This document shows, in pieces, positions 1 to 10,607 of a DNA stretch of 64,000 bases. Source of the DNA: Sphingomonas sp. PP-F2F-G114-C0414 (lineage in GTDB: Bacteria; Pseudomonadota; Alphaproteobacteria; Sphingomonadales; Sphingomonadaceae); contig NZ_RCWT01000010.1 of NCBI RefSeq assembly GCF_003688595.1, positions 310,001 through 374,000 on the forward strand. Direction: 5' to 3'. The position numbers and the translations under genes are program-made. Under the pieces are notes generated by a model. The model saw only the letters and a list, made by a program, of their open reading frames with translations, searched no databases and was not told the DNA's origin. Positions within the stretch are counted from its first letter, which is position 1, and each line of letters starts with the position of its first letter.

Positions 1-70
1 CGAAGCGAGTCCGGGGAAATGTCCGTTTTATTGCAGTAATCTAGATCAGTATCGGCGGATTTTTACCGGC

Positions 71-1243
<1,173 letters not shown>

Positions 1244-1477
1244 CTCGGCCTCGTTTCGCGGCGCCTGCCTCGCACGATACAGTCAAAATGGTGTTAACCA
1301 ACGCACAAATAGAGCCTTTTTGGGAACGAGCAGTTTCTTATGGTTGCGCTGCAAGCTAACCGTCGGAGCTCATCGACGAGCAGCCCCGCTGGGTGACTTG
1401 GGTCTGTCACGATATCGTCGCGGAACTGTCGCAGGCGACCGGTAGGCGATCCCCAATTGGGCCGGGGACGATTGCAG

Positions 1478-4063
1478 ATGAACGGGTTTTCGAAAGCTGC
1501 GCTGGCAGCGAGCGCGTCGCTGTGCGCGATCCTGACGGGACCGCTCCAAGCGCAGACTGCCCCGGTCGCGCCCCCGGCAGCCCCCAAGCAGGACACCCCG
1601 TCCGACGACATCGTCGTGACTGGCACCCGCGCCGGCGAACGCAAGGCGATCGAGGAAAAGCGCACCGCGAACAATTTCGTCGAGGCGGTGTTCGCGAACG
1701 ATGTCGGCAAGCTGCCCGACCAGAACGTCGCCGAAGCGGTCCGCCGGCTGCCGGGCGTGTCGGTCGCCAACGATCAGGGCGAGGGGCGCTACGTCATCGT
1801 TCGCGGGATCAACCCGGATCTCGTCAACGTCACGTTGAACGGCATGACCTTGCCCGCGCCCGAGCCCGAGGGTCGGCAGGTCAAGCTCGACGACATTCCC
1901 TCAGCGCTCATCAGCGCGGTGGTCGTCACCAAGTCGCTGACCGCGGATCAGGATGCCAATGCGATCGGTGGGTCGGTCGATGTCCGGACGCTGTCGGCGT
2001 TCGATCGGAACAAGCCCTATTTCGCCGATGCGCGCGCCGCCTATGGCTGGTCGCGGCTCAACGGCAAGCATCCGTATGAGGGTGATATCCAGGTCGGCGG
2101 GCTGTTCGGCCCCGACCGCCAGTTCGGCGCGGTCCTGTCGGTCAACTATTCGAAGCGGCCGATCGAATCCGAGAATTTCCAGGGCTCGACCAACTGGCGC
2201 GTGCCGGTGGCGGCGAACGGGTTCGTCGTGCCCGATCAGTATGGTCTGCGCGACTATAACCTGACGCGGACGCGCAAGGGCGCGGTGCTCAATCTCGACT
2301 GGCGGCCGAGCGACACGACCAAATTCTTCCTGCGCGGGACGTATTCGGCGTTCGACGACAACGAGACGCGCGACCAGTTCATTATCGACAACGAGTCCGC
2401 CTTCTCCAACCAGACCGCAACCACCGGACGCTTCCGCGGCCGCGGCAGCGTCCGCGTCCGGCGGCGCGAGGAGAAGGACAATACCAAGTCGGTGCAGGGC
2501 GGGGGCGAGTTCGATCTCGGACCGGGTCATTTGTCGCTGTCGGGAGGCTATGCGCGGGCCGAAAAGCGCGATCCGCTCCGCTCGGAATATAACTTCCGGA
2601 CCGGGGGTACTGCGCTGACGGTCGATTACGACGTCGCCGATACGCCGTATGATTTCGTGCCGACCAGCACTTTGGCGCAGACCGCCTATGCGCTCAACAG
2701 CGTCAACTACGACCAGCGCCTCGCCGTCGAGAAGCTAGCGCAGGGCCGGATCGACTATGCGATCCCGCTGGGGATCGGGTCCGAATCGGTCGTCAAGATC
2801 GGCGCGAAATATCTCGACCGGCACAAGACCAACAACCGCAACTACGTCACCTATGGGCTTGCCAGCGGGCGGACGTTCACGCTCGCCAACGTCTCGTATC
2901 TCGGCGACACCAGCTTCTACGGGAGCGACTACACCTATGGTCCGCGGATCGATTACAACACCGCGCAGGCGTACCTCGCCGCCAACCCCGGTACGGTCAC
3001 GCTCAACACCGCGGGGTCGATCGCCAACAGCCTGGCGAACGATTACGACGTGAAGGAGCGGATCATCGCGGGCTATGCGATGGCGACGCTGAAGTTCGAC
3101 AAGCTGACGCTCGTGCCCGGCGTCCGCGTCGAACAGACCCGCGATCGTAGCCAGGCCAAGCTGATCACTGCCACCTCGTCGCTGACCTCGGGGTATAACA
3201 GCTTCGGATCGAAGCAATATACCGACGTGTTTCCCGGTCTTAACGCGCGCTACGACCTGACCGACGCGCTCGTCGTGCGCGGCGCGGTGACGACCGCGAT
3301 CGGCCGGCCGAACTATGCGCAGCTCGCCCCCTATGTCTCGGTCGATCAGACGACGTCGCCCAACTCGGTCGCGCAAGGCAATCCGAACCTGAAGCCGTAC
3401 AAGGCGCTCAATTTCGACGGCGCGGTCGAATATTATTTGCCGGGGCATGGGCTGATCTCGCTCGGCGGCTTCTACAAGAAGCTCGATGATCCGATCTACG
3501 CCCAGTCGCTCCTCGGCCAGACAGGCAGTTTCGCCGGGCAGGCGCTGACCAACGCGGCCGTCACGACGCCGCTCAACATCGACAAGGCCAAGGTCTACGG
3601 TATCGAGGCCAATCTGCAGACGCGCTTCACCTTCCTGCCGTCGCCGCTCGATGGTTTTGGTGTGGCGGCGAACTACACGCGGATCTGGGGCAATGGGAAC
3701 GGCACGATCCTCGGCGCGCCGTCGCGGACCGGCGATATCCCGCTGTTCCAGCAGTCGAAGCATGTCGGCACCGCGCAGATCTTCTACGAGAAATACGGGT
3801 TCGCGGTACGCGCGGCCTATTCCTATCGCTCGGCCTATCTCGATACGCTCGGCGCGACCGCCGCGCTCGACCAATATACCGACAATAACGGCCAGCTCGA
3901 CGTCAACGCCAGCTATCAGGTCTCGCCGGAACTCACCTTCTTCGCGAGCGCGACGAACCTGACCGACGCGCCGTGGCGTCGCTATATTGGCAGCAAGGCG
4001 TTACTGGTCGAGCGCGAGCGCTACGACATGTCGGTCCGCTGGGGCGCGCAACTCCACTTCTAG
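1478..4063 (+). CDS. TonB-dependent receptor (Xanthomonas/Caulobacter type), phytase-linked
   Basis: An outer-membrane active-transport receptor of about 861 residues. I start it at the ATG at 1478 (MNGFSKAALAASA), which gives a clean signal peptide ending near LQAQT and has a GGGGA ribosome site about 10 bases upstream; a TTG at 1457 is the alternative. After the signal comes a TonB-box-like DDIVVTGTR, a plug domain with DVGKLPDQNVAEAVRRLPGV and the VVVTKSLTADQDANAIGG segment typical of this family, then a long beta-barrel ending in an aromatic residue (QLHF). The gene for a secreted histidine acid phosphatase begins 9 bases after its stop, so the two are very likely co-transcribed. The expected cargo is therefore a phosphorylated compound, inositol phosphates being the obvious candidate; this is inference from context. 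Confidence 0.9.
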   Translation: MNGFSKAALAASASLCAILTGPLQAQTAPVAPPAAPKQDTPSDDIVVTGTRAGERKAIEEKRTANNFVEAVFANDVGKLPDQNVAEAVRRLPGVSVANDQGEGRYVIVRGINPDLVNVTLNGMTLPAPEPEGRQVKLDDIPSALISAVVVTKSLTADQDANAIGGSVDVRTLSAFDRNKPYFADARAAYGWSRLNGKHPYEGDIQVGGLFGPDRQFGAVLSVNYSKRPIESENFQGSTNWRVPVAANGFVVPDQYGLRDYNLTRTRKGAVLNLDWRPSDTTKFFLRGTYSAFDDNETRDQFIIDNESAFSNQTATTGRFRGRGSVRVRRREEKDNTKSVQGGGEFDLGPGHLSLSGGYARAEKRDPLRSEYNFRTGGTALTVDYDVADTPYDFVPTSTLAQTAYALNSVNYDQRLAVEKLAQGRIDYAIPLGIGSESVVKIGAKYLDRHKTNNRNYVTYGLASGRTFTLANVSYLGDTSFYGSDYTYGPRIDYNTAQAYLAANPGTVTLNTAGSIANSLANDYDVKERIIAGYAMATLKFDKLTLVPGVRVEQTRDRSQAKLITATSSLTSGYNSFGSKQYTDVFPGLNARYDLTDALVVRGAVTTAIGRPNYAQLAPYVSVDQTTSPNSVAQGNPNLKPYKALNFDGAVEYYLPGHGLISLGGFYKKLDDPIYAQSLLGQTGSFAGQALTNAAVTTPLNIDKAKVYGIEANLQTRFTFLPSPLDGFGVAANYTRIWGNGNGTILGAPSRTGDIPLFQQSKHVGTAQIFYEKYGFAVRAAYSYRSAYLDTLGATAALDQYTDNNGQLDVNASYQVSPELTFFASATNLTDAPWRRYIGSKALLVERERYDMSVRWGAQLHF

Positions 4064-4072
4064 GATTCTGCC

Positions 4073-5317
4073 ATGCGATCGATCCTTTCCGCCGCCGCGG
4101 CGATCCTGCTGGCTTCGACCGGATCTGCCGCGTTTGCGCAGGCGGCGGTGCCCGCCGGGTTGCATGTCGACCGGGTCGTGATGCTGATGCGTCACGGGGT
4201 TCGTCCGCCGACCAAGTCGCCGCCGATGCCCGCGGGGACGGCCGCCGAAGCGTGGCCCGCCTGGCCGGTCGAGCCGGGCTATCTGACCCCGCACGGCGCC
4301 GACGCATTGCGCCTGCTGGCGGCCGCCGATCGCGCCGCCTTTATCGCAGACGGTGTGCTCTCGCGGACCGGATGTGGCACGATGCGGATCATCGCGGACA
4401 GCGACCAGCGGACGATCGCGACCGCCCAAACTTGGGGCGCCGCGTTCGCGCCCGGATGCACGCTCGATATCGCGCATCGCCCACAAGATGTCGGCGATCC
4501 CGTGTTCTCGCCGATCGACGAAGGCGCGGTGCCGTTCGATGCGGCGCAGGCGCGCGCGGCGGTGCTCGACGATATCGGCCCGGCGGGTATCGCGGGCGAG
4601 GAGCGTCGCCTGCGGCCGGTGTTGTCGCGGATCGATGCGATCCTATGCGGCGCGGCGAAATCGGCGTGCGGCGTCACCCGCGAGCCGTCGACGCTGGCGC
4701 CACTCAAGTCCGGCGCACGGCCGAAGCTCACCGGGGCGCTCGACCGCGCCTCGACCGTCGCTCAGATCCTGTTGCTCGAATATGCGGACGGCAAGCCGAT
4801 GCGCGAGGTCGGCTGGGGGCGTGCCACCGCTGCCGACATCGCCCGCGCGTCCGAATTGCACGCGGTCGAATTCCGCCTGGTCGCCAGACCGCAATATGTT
4901 GCTGCGCGGGGGTTGTCGGGGATCGGCGGTCTGATGCGGCAGGCGATCAGCGATCCGCGCAAGGATGCGCCGGCGATCACGATGCTGTCGGGTCATGACA
5001 CCAATGTCTCCAATCTGGGCGGTCTGCTCGACCTGCACTGGCGTGTGCCGGGGCTGGCCGCTGACGATCCTTCGCCGGGTGGTGCGATCCTATTCGAGCG
5101 GCTCGCCGATCAGCGGGGAAAGCTTTACGTCCGTGCGGTCTATCGCTCGCAGACGCTCGATCAGATCCGCAACCTCACGCCTTTGGGTAGTGCGGCGAAA
5201 CCGTATCGCACCGTGATGCCGATCGTCGGCTGTTCCGCGCGCGGGGTTCGCGGGCTCTGTACGCTGGCGGCCTTCGAGACGCTGATGAACGAGCGGCTGG
5301 TCGGGCAGGTCGGGTAA
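4073..5317 (+). CDS. Secreted histidine acid phosphatase, AppA-like phytase/sugar phosphatase
   Basis: A 414-residue phosphomonoesterase with an N-terminal signal peptide cleaved near FAQA, so it acts in the periplasm. The nucleophile motif RHGVRPP is at residues 40-46 (His41), and the proton-donor motif is GHDTN with His308-Asp309; both are the signature of branch-2 histidine phosphatases. LTPHGADALRLL and the HDTNVSNLGG segment resemble E. coli AppA phytase. Such enzymes release phosphate from phytate, glucose-1-phosphate or similar esters; the exact substrate cannot be read from sequence. Several cysteines could form disulphides in the periplasm. It sits 9 bases behind a TonB receptor gene, suggesting a scavenging pair: import across the outer membrane, then dephosphorylation. 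The ATG at 4073 is the only start that keeps the full signal peptide. Confidence 0.88.
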   Translation: MRSILSAAAAILLASTGSAAFAQAAVPAGLHVDRVVMLMRHGVRPPTKSPPMPAGTAAEAWPAWPVEPGYLTPHGADALRLLAAADRAAFIADGVLSRTGCGTMRIIADSDQRTIATAQTWGAAFAPGCTLDIAHRPQDVGDPVFSPIDEGAVPFDAAQARAAVLDDIGPAGIAGEERRLRPVLSRIDAILCGAAKSACGVTREPSTLAPLKSGARPKLTGALDRASTVAQILLLEYADGKPMREVGWGRATAADIARASELHAVEFRLVARPQYVAARGLSGIGGLMRQAISDPRKDAPAITMLSGHDTNVSNLGGLLDLHWRVPGLAADDPSPGGAILFERLADQRGKLYVRAVYRSQTLDQIRNLTPLGSAAKPYRTVMPIVGCSARGVRGLCTLAAFETLMNERLVGQVG

Positions 5318-5643
5318 GGCGGGCAGACTCGGAACGGCGCGAAATCCTGTTGGCCCTTCCACCTCCATTTCCGGCATGGAGGAAGAGTAGCGGGCGCCAG
5401 TGATGATCCGCTGGGCCAGCTAATCGCCACCCTGCCGCATCGATCCTGTACCGCAACGCAATATCGGTTTAGGGGCCCGACACTCCAGATCCGCGAGCGC
5501 GCTTGCGGACCAGCGGATTGGCGTATACGGGCCGCTCGAATGTTACACTACAACATCACACGTACGCACTGACCGTGACGGCGGGCGGATGCGAGATCGG
5601 GCAGCGGCCTGAGGGCACGCTGCTTCGGCAGGCGAACAGTCGC
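5318..5643. other. Intergenic stretch after the phytase gene
   Basis: About 326 bases with no convincing gene. A small inverted repeat (CCTCCAT/ATGGAGG, loop 7) at about 5362-5382 could end the phytase transcript, but there is no T-run. The rest presumably carries the promoter for the small membrane-protein gene that follows; I see no clear sigma-70 boxes. Confidence 0.4.
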
Positions 5644-5997
5644 GTGTTCCGCATCGCCATGCTCGTCGCTGCGCTGTTTGCGATCCTCGTCCAGGGTCTC
5701 GTCATCCAGGCGCATACGCATGTTCACCGGAACATGGCGCCGATCGTCCACGCCGCCGGGGCGCAGGCCATTACCGGTGCAGCCGATGACGGCTCGACGC
5801 AGCAGGACGACTCGGATTGCCCGTTATGCTGGGAGCAGGCGCACGCCGACGCCTTCCTTCTGCCCGAAGACACTGTTTTTCTCCCCCCCGTGACCAGCAA
5901 GATCTGGCTCGCCGCGCTGTTGCAATCGGTATCCGTCCGCAACGTGCGCTCCCACGCCTGGCGCAGCCGCGCGCCACCGCTCCCCCTCCAAGCCTGA
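5644..5997 (+). CDS. Small DUF2946-like membrane-anchored protein
   Basis: About 117 residues. It begins with a hydrophobic signal/anchor segment (IAMLVAALFAILVQG), followed by a His-rich stretch (HTHVH), an acidic linker and a paired-cysteine motif DCPLCWEQ, and ends with the AWRSRAPPLP pattern typical of DUF2946-like proteins. That family is often found beside copper or other metal TonB receptors, and the His and Cys residues would suit metal handling; no biochemical role is established. The start is uncertain: I use the GTG at 5644, but the ATG at 5659 also leaves an intact anchor, and the frame is open further upstream. A TonB receptor gene follows 100 bases later on the same strand, and a metal-efflux operon with its sensor pair lies beyond it. 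Confidence 0.65.
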   Translation: MFRIAMLVAALFAILVQGLVIQAHTHVHRNMAPIVHAAGAQAITGAADDGSTQQDDSDCPLCWEQAHADAFLLPEDTVFLPPVTSKIWLAALLQSVSVRNVRSHAWRSRAPPLPLQA

Positions 5998-6097
5998 CAC
6001 TGTTTTCGCGGGTGCGGCGTCGACGAACGCCGGTCCGTACTGCGTCGGCGTCGCGCAAGCGCGATCCGTCGCTCTAGGTTCTTGGAGCTCTTCAAAA

Positions 6098-8296
6098 ATG
6101 CGACATCTTCTTCTGCTGGGCGTGGCCACGGCTGCGCCTTTCGCCCTGCTCGTTCCCGCCAGCGTGTCGGCACAGACCGCGTCCGCCGACACGACCGCCG
6201 CACCGCAGGCCGATACCCCGGTCCCGCCCGCCGATGCGACTCCTGCTCCGGCTGTCGGCGGCGATATCGTCGTGACCGCGCGGCGGCTCGATGCCGCCCG
6301 CGACGCAATCCTTCCCTCGCTGGGGTCGAGCGACTATACGCTCGATCGCGCGCTCCTTGAGCGCCAGCCGGGCGGGCTCAATCGCAGCCTGGCGCAGGTT
6401 CTCCTCCAGGCACCGGGCGTGACGCTCGACAGCTACGGGGCGATCCACGTCCGCAACGAGCACGCCAATCTCCAATACCGGCTGAACGGCGTGATCGTGC
6501 CGGAGAGCATCTCGGGCTTCGGCTCGACGTTCGATCCGCACATCGCCAAGTCGATCGACCTGCTGACCGGCACGCTGCCCGCGCAATACGGCTATCGGAC
6601 ATCGGGCGTGATCGATCTGAAGACCGAGAACGGCGCGTTCGAGAATGGTGGCGATCTCGGTTTCTACGGCGGCAGTCGCGGTACGGTCCAGCCGACTGCA
6701 AGTGTCCACGGATCGAGCGGCGGGCTCAATTATTTCGCGTCGGGCAGTTATCTCGAGAACGACCTCGGCGTCGAGAACCCGACCGCTTCGCGCGATGCGA
6801 TCCACGATCATACGCGCCAGTATCGTGGGTTCGGCTATGTGTCCGACATCCTGTCCGAAACGAGCCGGCTGACCGCGTTCGGCGGCACGTCGATCGGGTA
6901 TTTCCAGATTCCCAACAATCCGGGGCAGGCGCCGGCGTACACGCTCAACGGTCAGTCGACGTACGACTCCGCCAAGCTCGACCAGAACCAGCGCGAGATC
7001 ACGCATTATGGCGTGCTGGCCTATCAATATGCCGGCGATGCGTTCAATTTCCAAATCGCGCCATTCATTCGCTATTCGCAGACCCGGTTCACCCCCGATC
7101 CGCAGGGTGGCGACCTGATCCTTGCGGGGGTTGCGGACACGTCGCGTCTGTCGAGCCTGACGGCGGGCGTGCAGGCCGACGGCAGCTACAAGCTGTCCGA
7201 CAGCCATACCCTGCGCTTCGGCCTGTTCTTCCAGAACGAGCGGACGCGATCGAACGTCACCTCGCGGGTCTTCACGGTCGATGACTCCGGGGCCCAGACG
7301 TCGGACGTGCCGCTGACGATCAACGATCGCGGCGGCCGGACCGGGCAGCTCTACGGCGTGTATCTGCAGGACGAATGGTCGCTGACCCCGACGCTGACTC
7401 TCAACTATGGCGCGCGGTTCGACGCGGTTCGCGCCTATTCCGACGAGCAGCAGCTGAGCCCGCGCGCCAATCTAGTGTGGAAGGCGGACGGCAGCACCGT
7501 GTTCCATGTCGGCTATGCGCGTAACTTCACGCCACCACCGCAGGAGCTGATCGCGTCGCCTACGCTCGCGCTGTTCACCGGCACGACCAAGGCGACCGCA
7601 ATCACGACGGCGGACCCGGTGCGCGCCGAACGCGAGCATTATTTCGACGGTGGGGTCCAGCACACCTTCGGGTCGGCGTTCAAGCTCGGCGTCGACGCCT
7701 ATTACAAGATCAAGCGCAACCTGCTCGATGAGGGCCAGTTCGGGCCGTCGCTGGTGCTGTCGCCGTTCAACTACGCCAAGGGCTATGCGTGGGGGACCGA
7801 GGTTACGGCCAGCTACACCAAAGGGCCGCTCGACCTGTATGCCAACGTCGCGCGCGGGCAGGAGAAGGGCCGGAACATCGTCTCCAGCCAGTATTTCTTC
7901 CAGCCCGACGAAATCGCCTACATCGCCAATCACTATATCTTCACCGACCATTCGCAGCGCTGGACCGGCTCGGCGGGCGGCAGCGTGTCGATCCAGGATG
8001 GCCTCGGCAAGCTCGTCCCGTCGGTGACGATGCTCTACGGCGACGGCCTGCGCGCGGACGACCCGGCCGGGATCGTGCCCAATGGCGGCAAGCTTCCGTC
8101 GTATTTCACGGCAGATTTCGGCATCACGCAGAACATCGACGGGCCGGGTGTGCTGAAGGGCGTCGCGATCAGCTTCAACGTCACCAACATCGCCGACAAG
8201 ACCTATCTGCTGCGCGACGGATCGGGGGTCGGGGTCGGTGCCCCGCAATATGGCGCGCGGCGGGGCTTCTTCGGAGGCATTCGCAAGAGCTTCTGA
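6098..8296 (+). CDS. TonB-dependent receptor, probably metal/metallophore-linked
   Basis: A 732-residue outer-membrane receptor. It has a signal peptide (SVSAQTA), a proline-rich linker, a TonB-box-like GGDIVVTARR, then a short plug (QVLLQAPGVTLDSYGAIHVR, YRLNGVIVPE) and a beta-barrel ending IRKSF. The plug is of the compact BtuB/CirA/OprC size rather than the long form seen at 1478 and 24031. It follows a DUF2946-like gene and precedes a two-component system and an HME-RND pump, so it may take up a metal or metal chelate whose level the efflux system balances; that is inference. A GGAG about 10 bases ahead of the ATG supports the start. A strong hairpin follows the stop. Confidence 0.85.
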   Translation: MRHLLLLGVATAAPFALLVPASVSAQTASADTTAAPQADTPVPPADATPAPAVGGDIVVTARRLDAARDAILPSLGSSDYTLDRALLERQPGGLNRSLAQVLLQAPGVTLDSYGAIHVRNEHANLQYRLNGVIVPESISGFGSTFDPHIAKSIDLLTGTLPAQYGYRTSGVIDLKTENGAFENGGDLGFYGGSRGTVQPTASVHGSSGGLNYFASGSYLENDLGVENPTASRDAIHDHTRQYRGFGYVSDILSETSRLTAFGGTSIGYFQIPNNPGQAPAYTLNGQSTYDSAKLDQNQREITHYGVLAYQYAGDAFNFQIAPFIRYSQTRFTPDPQGGDLILAGVADTSRLSSLTAGVQADGSYKLSDSHTLRFGLFFQNERTRSNVTSRVFTVDDSGAQTSDVPLTINDRGGRTGQLYGVYLQDEWSLTPTLTLNYGARFDAVRAYSDEQQLSPRANLVWKADGSTVFHVGYARNFTPPPQELIASPTLALFTGTTKATAITTADPVRAEREHYFDGGVQHTFGSAFKLGVDAYYKIKRNLLDEGQFGPSLVLSPFNYAKGYAWGTEVTASYTKGPLDLYANVARGQEKGRNIVSSQYFFQPDEIAYIANHYIFTDHSQRWTGSAGGSVSIQDGLGKLVPSVTMLYGDGLRADDPAGIVPNGGKLPSYFTADFGITQNIDGPGVLKGVAISFNVTNIADKTYLLRDGSGVGVGAPQYGARRGFFGGIRKSF

Positions 8297-8345
8297 TACC
8301 CGCGGCGATACGGTTCCATGTGGACCGTGTCGCCGACCTGGCGCT

Positions 8346-8378
8346 CGACGACCGGGGTTCGACGAATCCCGGTCGTCG
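8346..8378. terminator. Hairpin between convergent genes
   Basis: Perfect 11-base arms (CGACGACCGGG and CCCGGTCGTCG) separated by 11 bases lie between the TonB receptor (+) and the histidine kinase gene (-), which converge here. No T-run follows on either strand, so it would be a weak or factor-assisted bidirectional terminator, or an mRNA-end stabiliser. Confidence 0.5.
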
Positions 8379-8473
8379 GTAGCCACCATTACCGCGAGGA
8401 AACTATCGACGTCGCACGGCATGAATTGGCGGCGGCGGCACGATAGGCACGGGTAGTGCTGACCGCCTACCAG

Positions 8474-9820
8474 TCAGGCGTCGGCGTCTTTCGGTAAGCC
8501 TGGTCGATCGAAAATCATCGCGAAACTCAGCCCTTTGCCACAGTGTCCGGGCGAAATTTCAAATACGCCGCAGTGCGCGCGCGCGACCCTATCGACGATC
8601 GAAAGGCCGATGCCGGAGCCTTCCGCAAGAGCGCCATCAGCGCGCCAGAACCGGTCCTTCAATCGCGCGAGGTGCTCGGGCGGCACGCCGTCGCCGTCAT
8701 CCGACACGCACAGACACCGATCTGGTCCGATACGCACGGTGATGGTCGTGCCGATCGGCGTGTGGCGCGCGGCGTTGTCGACGAGGTTTTCGAGCGCGAG
8801 CGTGACCGCGCCGGGATAGCCGAACATGCGGGTCGTACTACCCGTCCAGCGATCGTCGAGCGCGATGCTGCGGCCGCCGGCGATGATCGCGGCGGCGCGG
8901 TCGGTGACGACGGCGATGGCCAACGCAGCCAGATCGAGCGGTTCGCCGCTGTCCTCGATCGGCCGTTCGAGATCCGCCAGCGCAAGAAGCTGGCCGACGA
9001 CCCGCGCCGCGCGATCGACCGAGGCAAGGATGCCGCCTCTGATGGCATCGTCATCGATCGCATCCGCGCGCAGCCTGACGATCGCCAGCGGCGTGCGAAG
9101 TTCGTGCGCGACGTCCGCTGCAAACGCGGTCTGTGCCTTGAAGCCCTGTTCCAGGCGATCGAGTGCCTCGTTGGTCGCCGCGGCTAGCGGTTCGACTTCG
9201 GATGGCAGCGTTCCAAGCGGCAACCGTGTCCCCAAGGTCCGTGGACCGATCGCCGCGGCGGTGGCCGATACCGCCGCCATGCGTCGCGTCAGGCGTCGGG
9301 TCAGCAGCGCGCCGATCAACGGCACCAGCGCGGCGATCGGCAGCACCAGGAGCGCAAAGCGTTTGAGGAAGGCGCTGACGATATCGTCGGTAATGACCTC
9401 GGGTGCCGCGCCGTCCTGCGACGCGACGATCCAGCGCCCCCCGGCGATCGGCACGCTGTACGCCTTGATCACGCCGCGGCGGAAGAAATGCGCGCCGTGG
9501 TCCATCGGTGCCGCCGCGATGATCCGCGGACGGGCGGGCCCCTTGGCCATGATGACCGCGCGATTGCGGTCGATGAGCGCGACCGCCATGCCGTCGGTCA
9601 GGGCATCGCTGCGCAGGGCGGTGGACGCGGGCAGCGCGTTCGCGACGATCGCGGCCTGCTGGCGGAGCAGCCGCCGCTGGTAATGGTCGGCGGTGCTGTG
9701 GAGCAGCATCGCGACACCGAGCGACAGCGCGATCGTCGCCACCAGCGCGGTGACGATGTGGAGCGCTATGAACTGGCCCAAAAGCGAGTGGGGCATTGAT
9801 CGCGGCAGGCGCAGGCTCAT
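8474..9820 (-). CDS. Sensor histidine kinase (OmpR-partner type)
   Basis: A 448-residue inner-membrane kinase. Transmembrane segments lie at about residues 13-41 and 156-174, enclosing a periplasmic sensor region of ~115 residues; a HAMP-like segment follows. The phosphoacceptor is His239 in DVAHELRTP; the ATP-binding part shows an N box (ENLVDNAARH) and G boxes (DDGDGVPP, GSGIGLSIV). The start ATG overlaps the stop of the response-regulator gene (ATGA), so the two are translationally coupled. They lie divergently from an HME-RND efflux operon, the usual layout of metal-sensing pairs such as CzcRS/SilRS. The periplasmic region is not obviously His- or Met-rich, so the metal cannot be named. 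Confidence 0.9.
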   Translation of the reverse strand: MSLRLPRSMPHSLLGQFIALHIVTALVATIALSLGVAMLLHSTADHYQRRLLRQQAAIVANALPASTALRSDALTDGMAVALIDRNRAVIMAKGPARPRIIAAAPMDHGAHFFRRGVIKAYSVPIAGGRWIVASQDGAAPEVITDDIVSAFLKRFALLVLPIAALVPLIGALLTRRLTRRMAAVSATAAAIGPRTLGTRLPLGTLPSEVEPLAAATNEALDRLEQGFKAQTAFAADVAHELRTPLAIVRLRADAIDDDAIRGGILASVDRAARVVGQLLALADLERPIEDSGEPLDLAALAIAVVTDRAAAIIAGGRSIALDDRWTGSTTRMFGYPGAVTLALENLVDNAARHTPIGTTITVRIGPDRCLCVSDDGDGVPPEHLARLKDRFWRADGALAEGSGIGLSIVDRVARAHCGVFEISPGHCGKGLSFAMIFDRPGLPKDADA

Positions 9821-10491
9821 GGCTTGGCGACGATGATGTAGCCGACGCCGCGCACCGTCTCGATCAGCGTGCCGCTCGCCGCCTCGTCGAGCTTTTTCCG
9901 CAGGCGGTGAACATAGACTTCGACCGCATTCGAGCCGAGGTCTCCGCCGAGCCCGAACAGATGGTCCTCGGCGATCCGCTTGGGCACGACGTTGCCCGCG
10001 CGCCGCAGCAGCAGTTCGAGCAACTCGGTCTCGCGCACCGATAGCGCGATCGTTGTGCCTTCGACATGCGCGACACGGATTTCGAGATCGAACGTCAGCC
10101 GTCCGCACGTCAGCGACCGGCCGAGATACCCACCCTGGCGGCGCAGCACGGCGAGCAGACGGGCATGCAATTCGTCAACGTCGAATGGTTTGACCAGATA
10201 GTCGTCGGCGCCCTCGTTCAACCCGCGGATCCGTGCGTCTATCGTGCCACGTGCGGTGAGGATCAGCACCGGGCGGGTATCGCCTCGTGCGCGCATCCGG
10301 TGGAGTAGCGCCAGCCCATCCTCGTCCGGCAGGCCGAGGTCGAGCAGGATTGCGGCATAATCGGCTTGTTGCAGAAAGGCGTCGGCTTCGTCGGCGCTGC
10401 GGGCCAGATCGACCGACAGGCCGCGCGGACACAACGCGGCCGTGAGGGCGTCGGCGAGCGCGCGGTCGTCCTCGATCAGCAATATCCGCAT
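9817..10491 (-). CDS. OmpR-family response regulator
   Basis: A 224-residue DNA-binding regulator. The receiver domain (residues ~1-120) carries the acidic pair EDD at 7-9, the phosphoacceptor Asp51 in LLDLGLPDEDG, and the conserved Lys in LVKPFDVDEL. A winged-helix DNA-binding domain follows (VSVRETELLELLL-like core, VYVHRLRKKLDE, TVRGVGYII). I place the start at the ATG at 10491 because the receiver fold begins exactly there (MRILLIEDD) and an AGGGGGG ribosome site precedes it; the frame is open 18 codons further upstream, but those codons add nothing recognisable. It overlaps the kinase gene by four bases. It probably controls the divergent efflux operon whose first codon is 116 bases away. 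Confidence 0.92.
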   Translation of the reverse strand: MRILLIEDDRALADALTAALCPRGLSVDLARSADEADAFLQQADYAAILLDLGLPDEDGLALLHRMRARGDTRPVLILTARGTIDARIRGLNEGADDYLVKPFDVDELHARLLAVLRRQGGYLGRSLTCGRLTFDLEIRVAHVEGTTIALSVRETELLELLLRRAGNVVPKRIAEDHLFGLGGDLGSNAVEVYVHRLRKKLDEAASGTLIETVRGVGYIIVAKP

Positions 10492-10547
10492 CGATGCCCC
10501 CCTGTCCGGTGCCCATGTCGCGCCTGTTTCGGTGCAGTGCAGCATCC

Positions 10548-10564
10548 GTAAGCGCGCTGTAAGC
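10548..10564 (+). promoter_or_regulatory. Direct repeat, candidate OmpR-type operator
   Basis: Two copies of GTAAGC begin at 10548 and 10559, 11 bases apart, i.e. one helical turn. This is the geometry bound by OmpR/PhoP-type dimers. It lies between the divergent regulator and efflux operons, so it could serve both. Only the repeat is observed; binding is inferred. Confidence 0.4.
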
Positions 10565-10607
10565 CAGCGACGCTACCGGCTCCAGTCTAATCCCCAAGGG
10601 GCTGATT

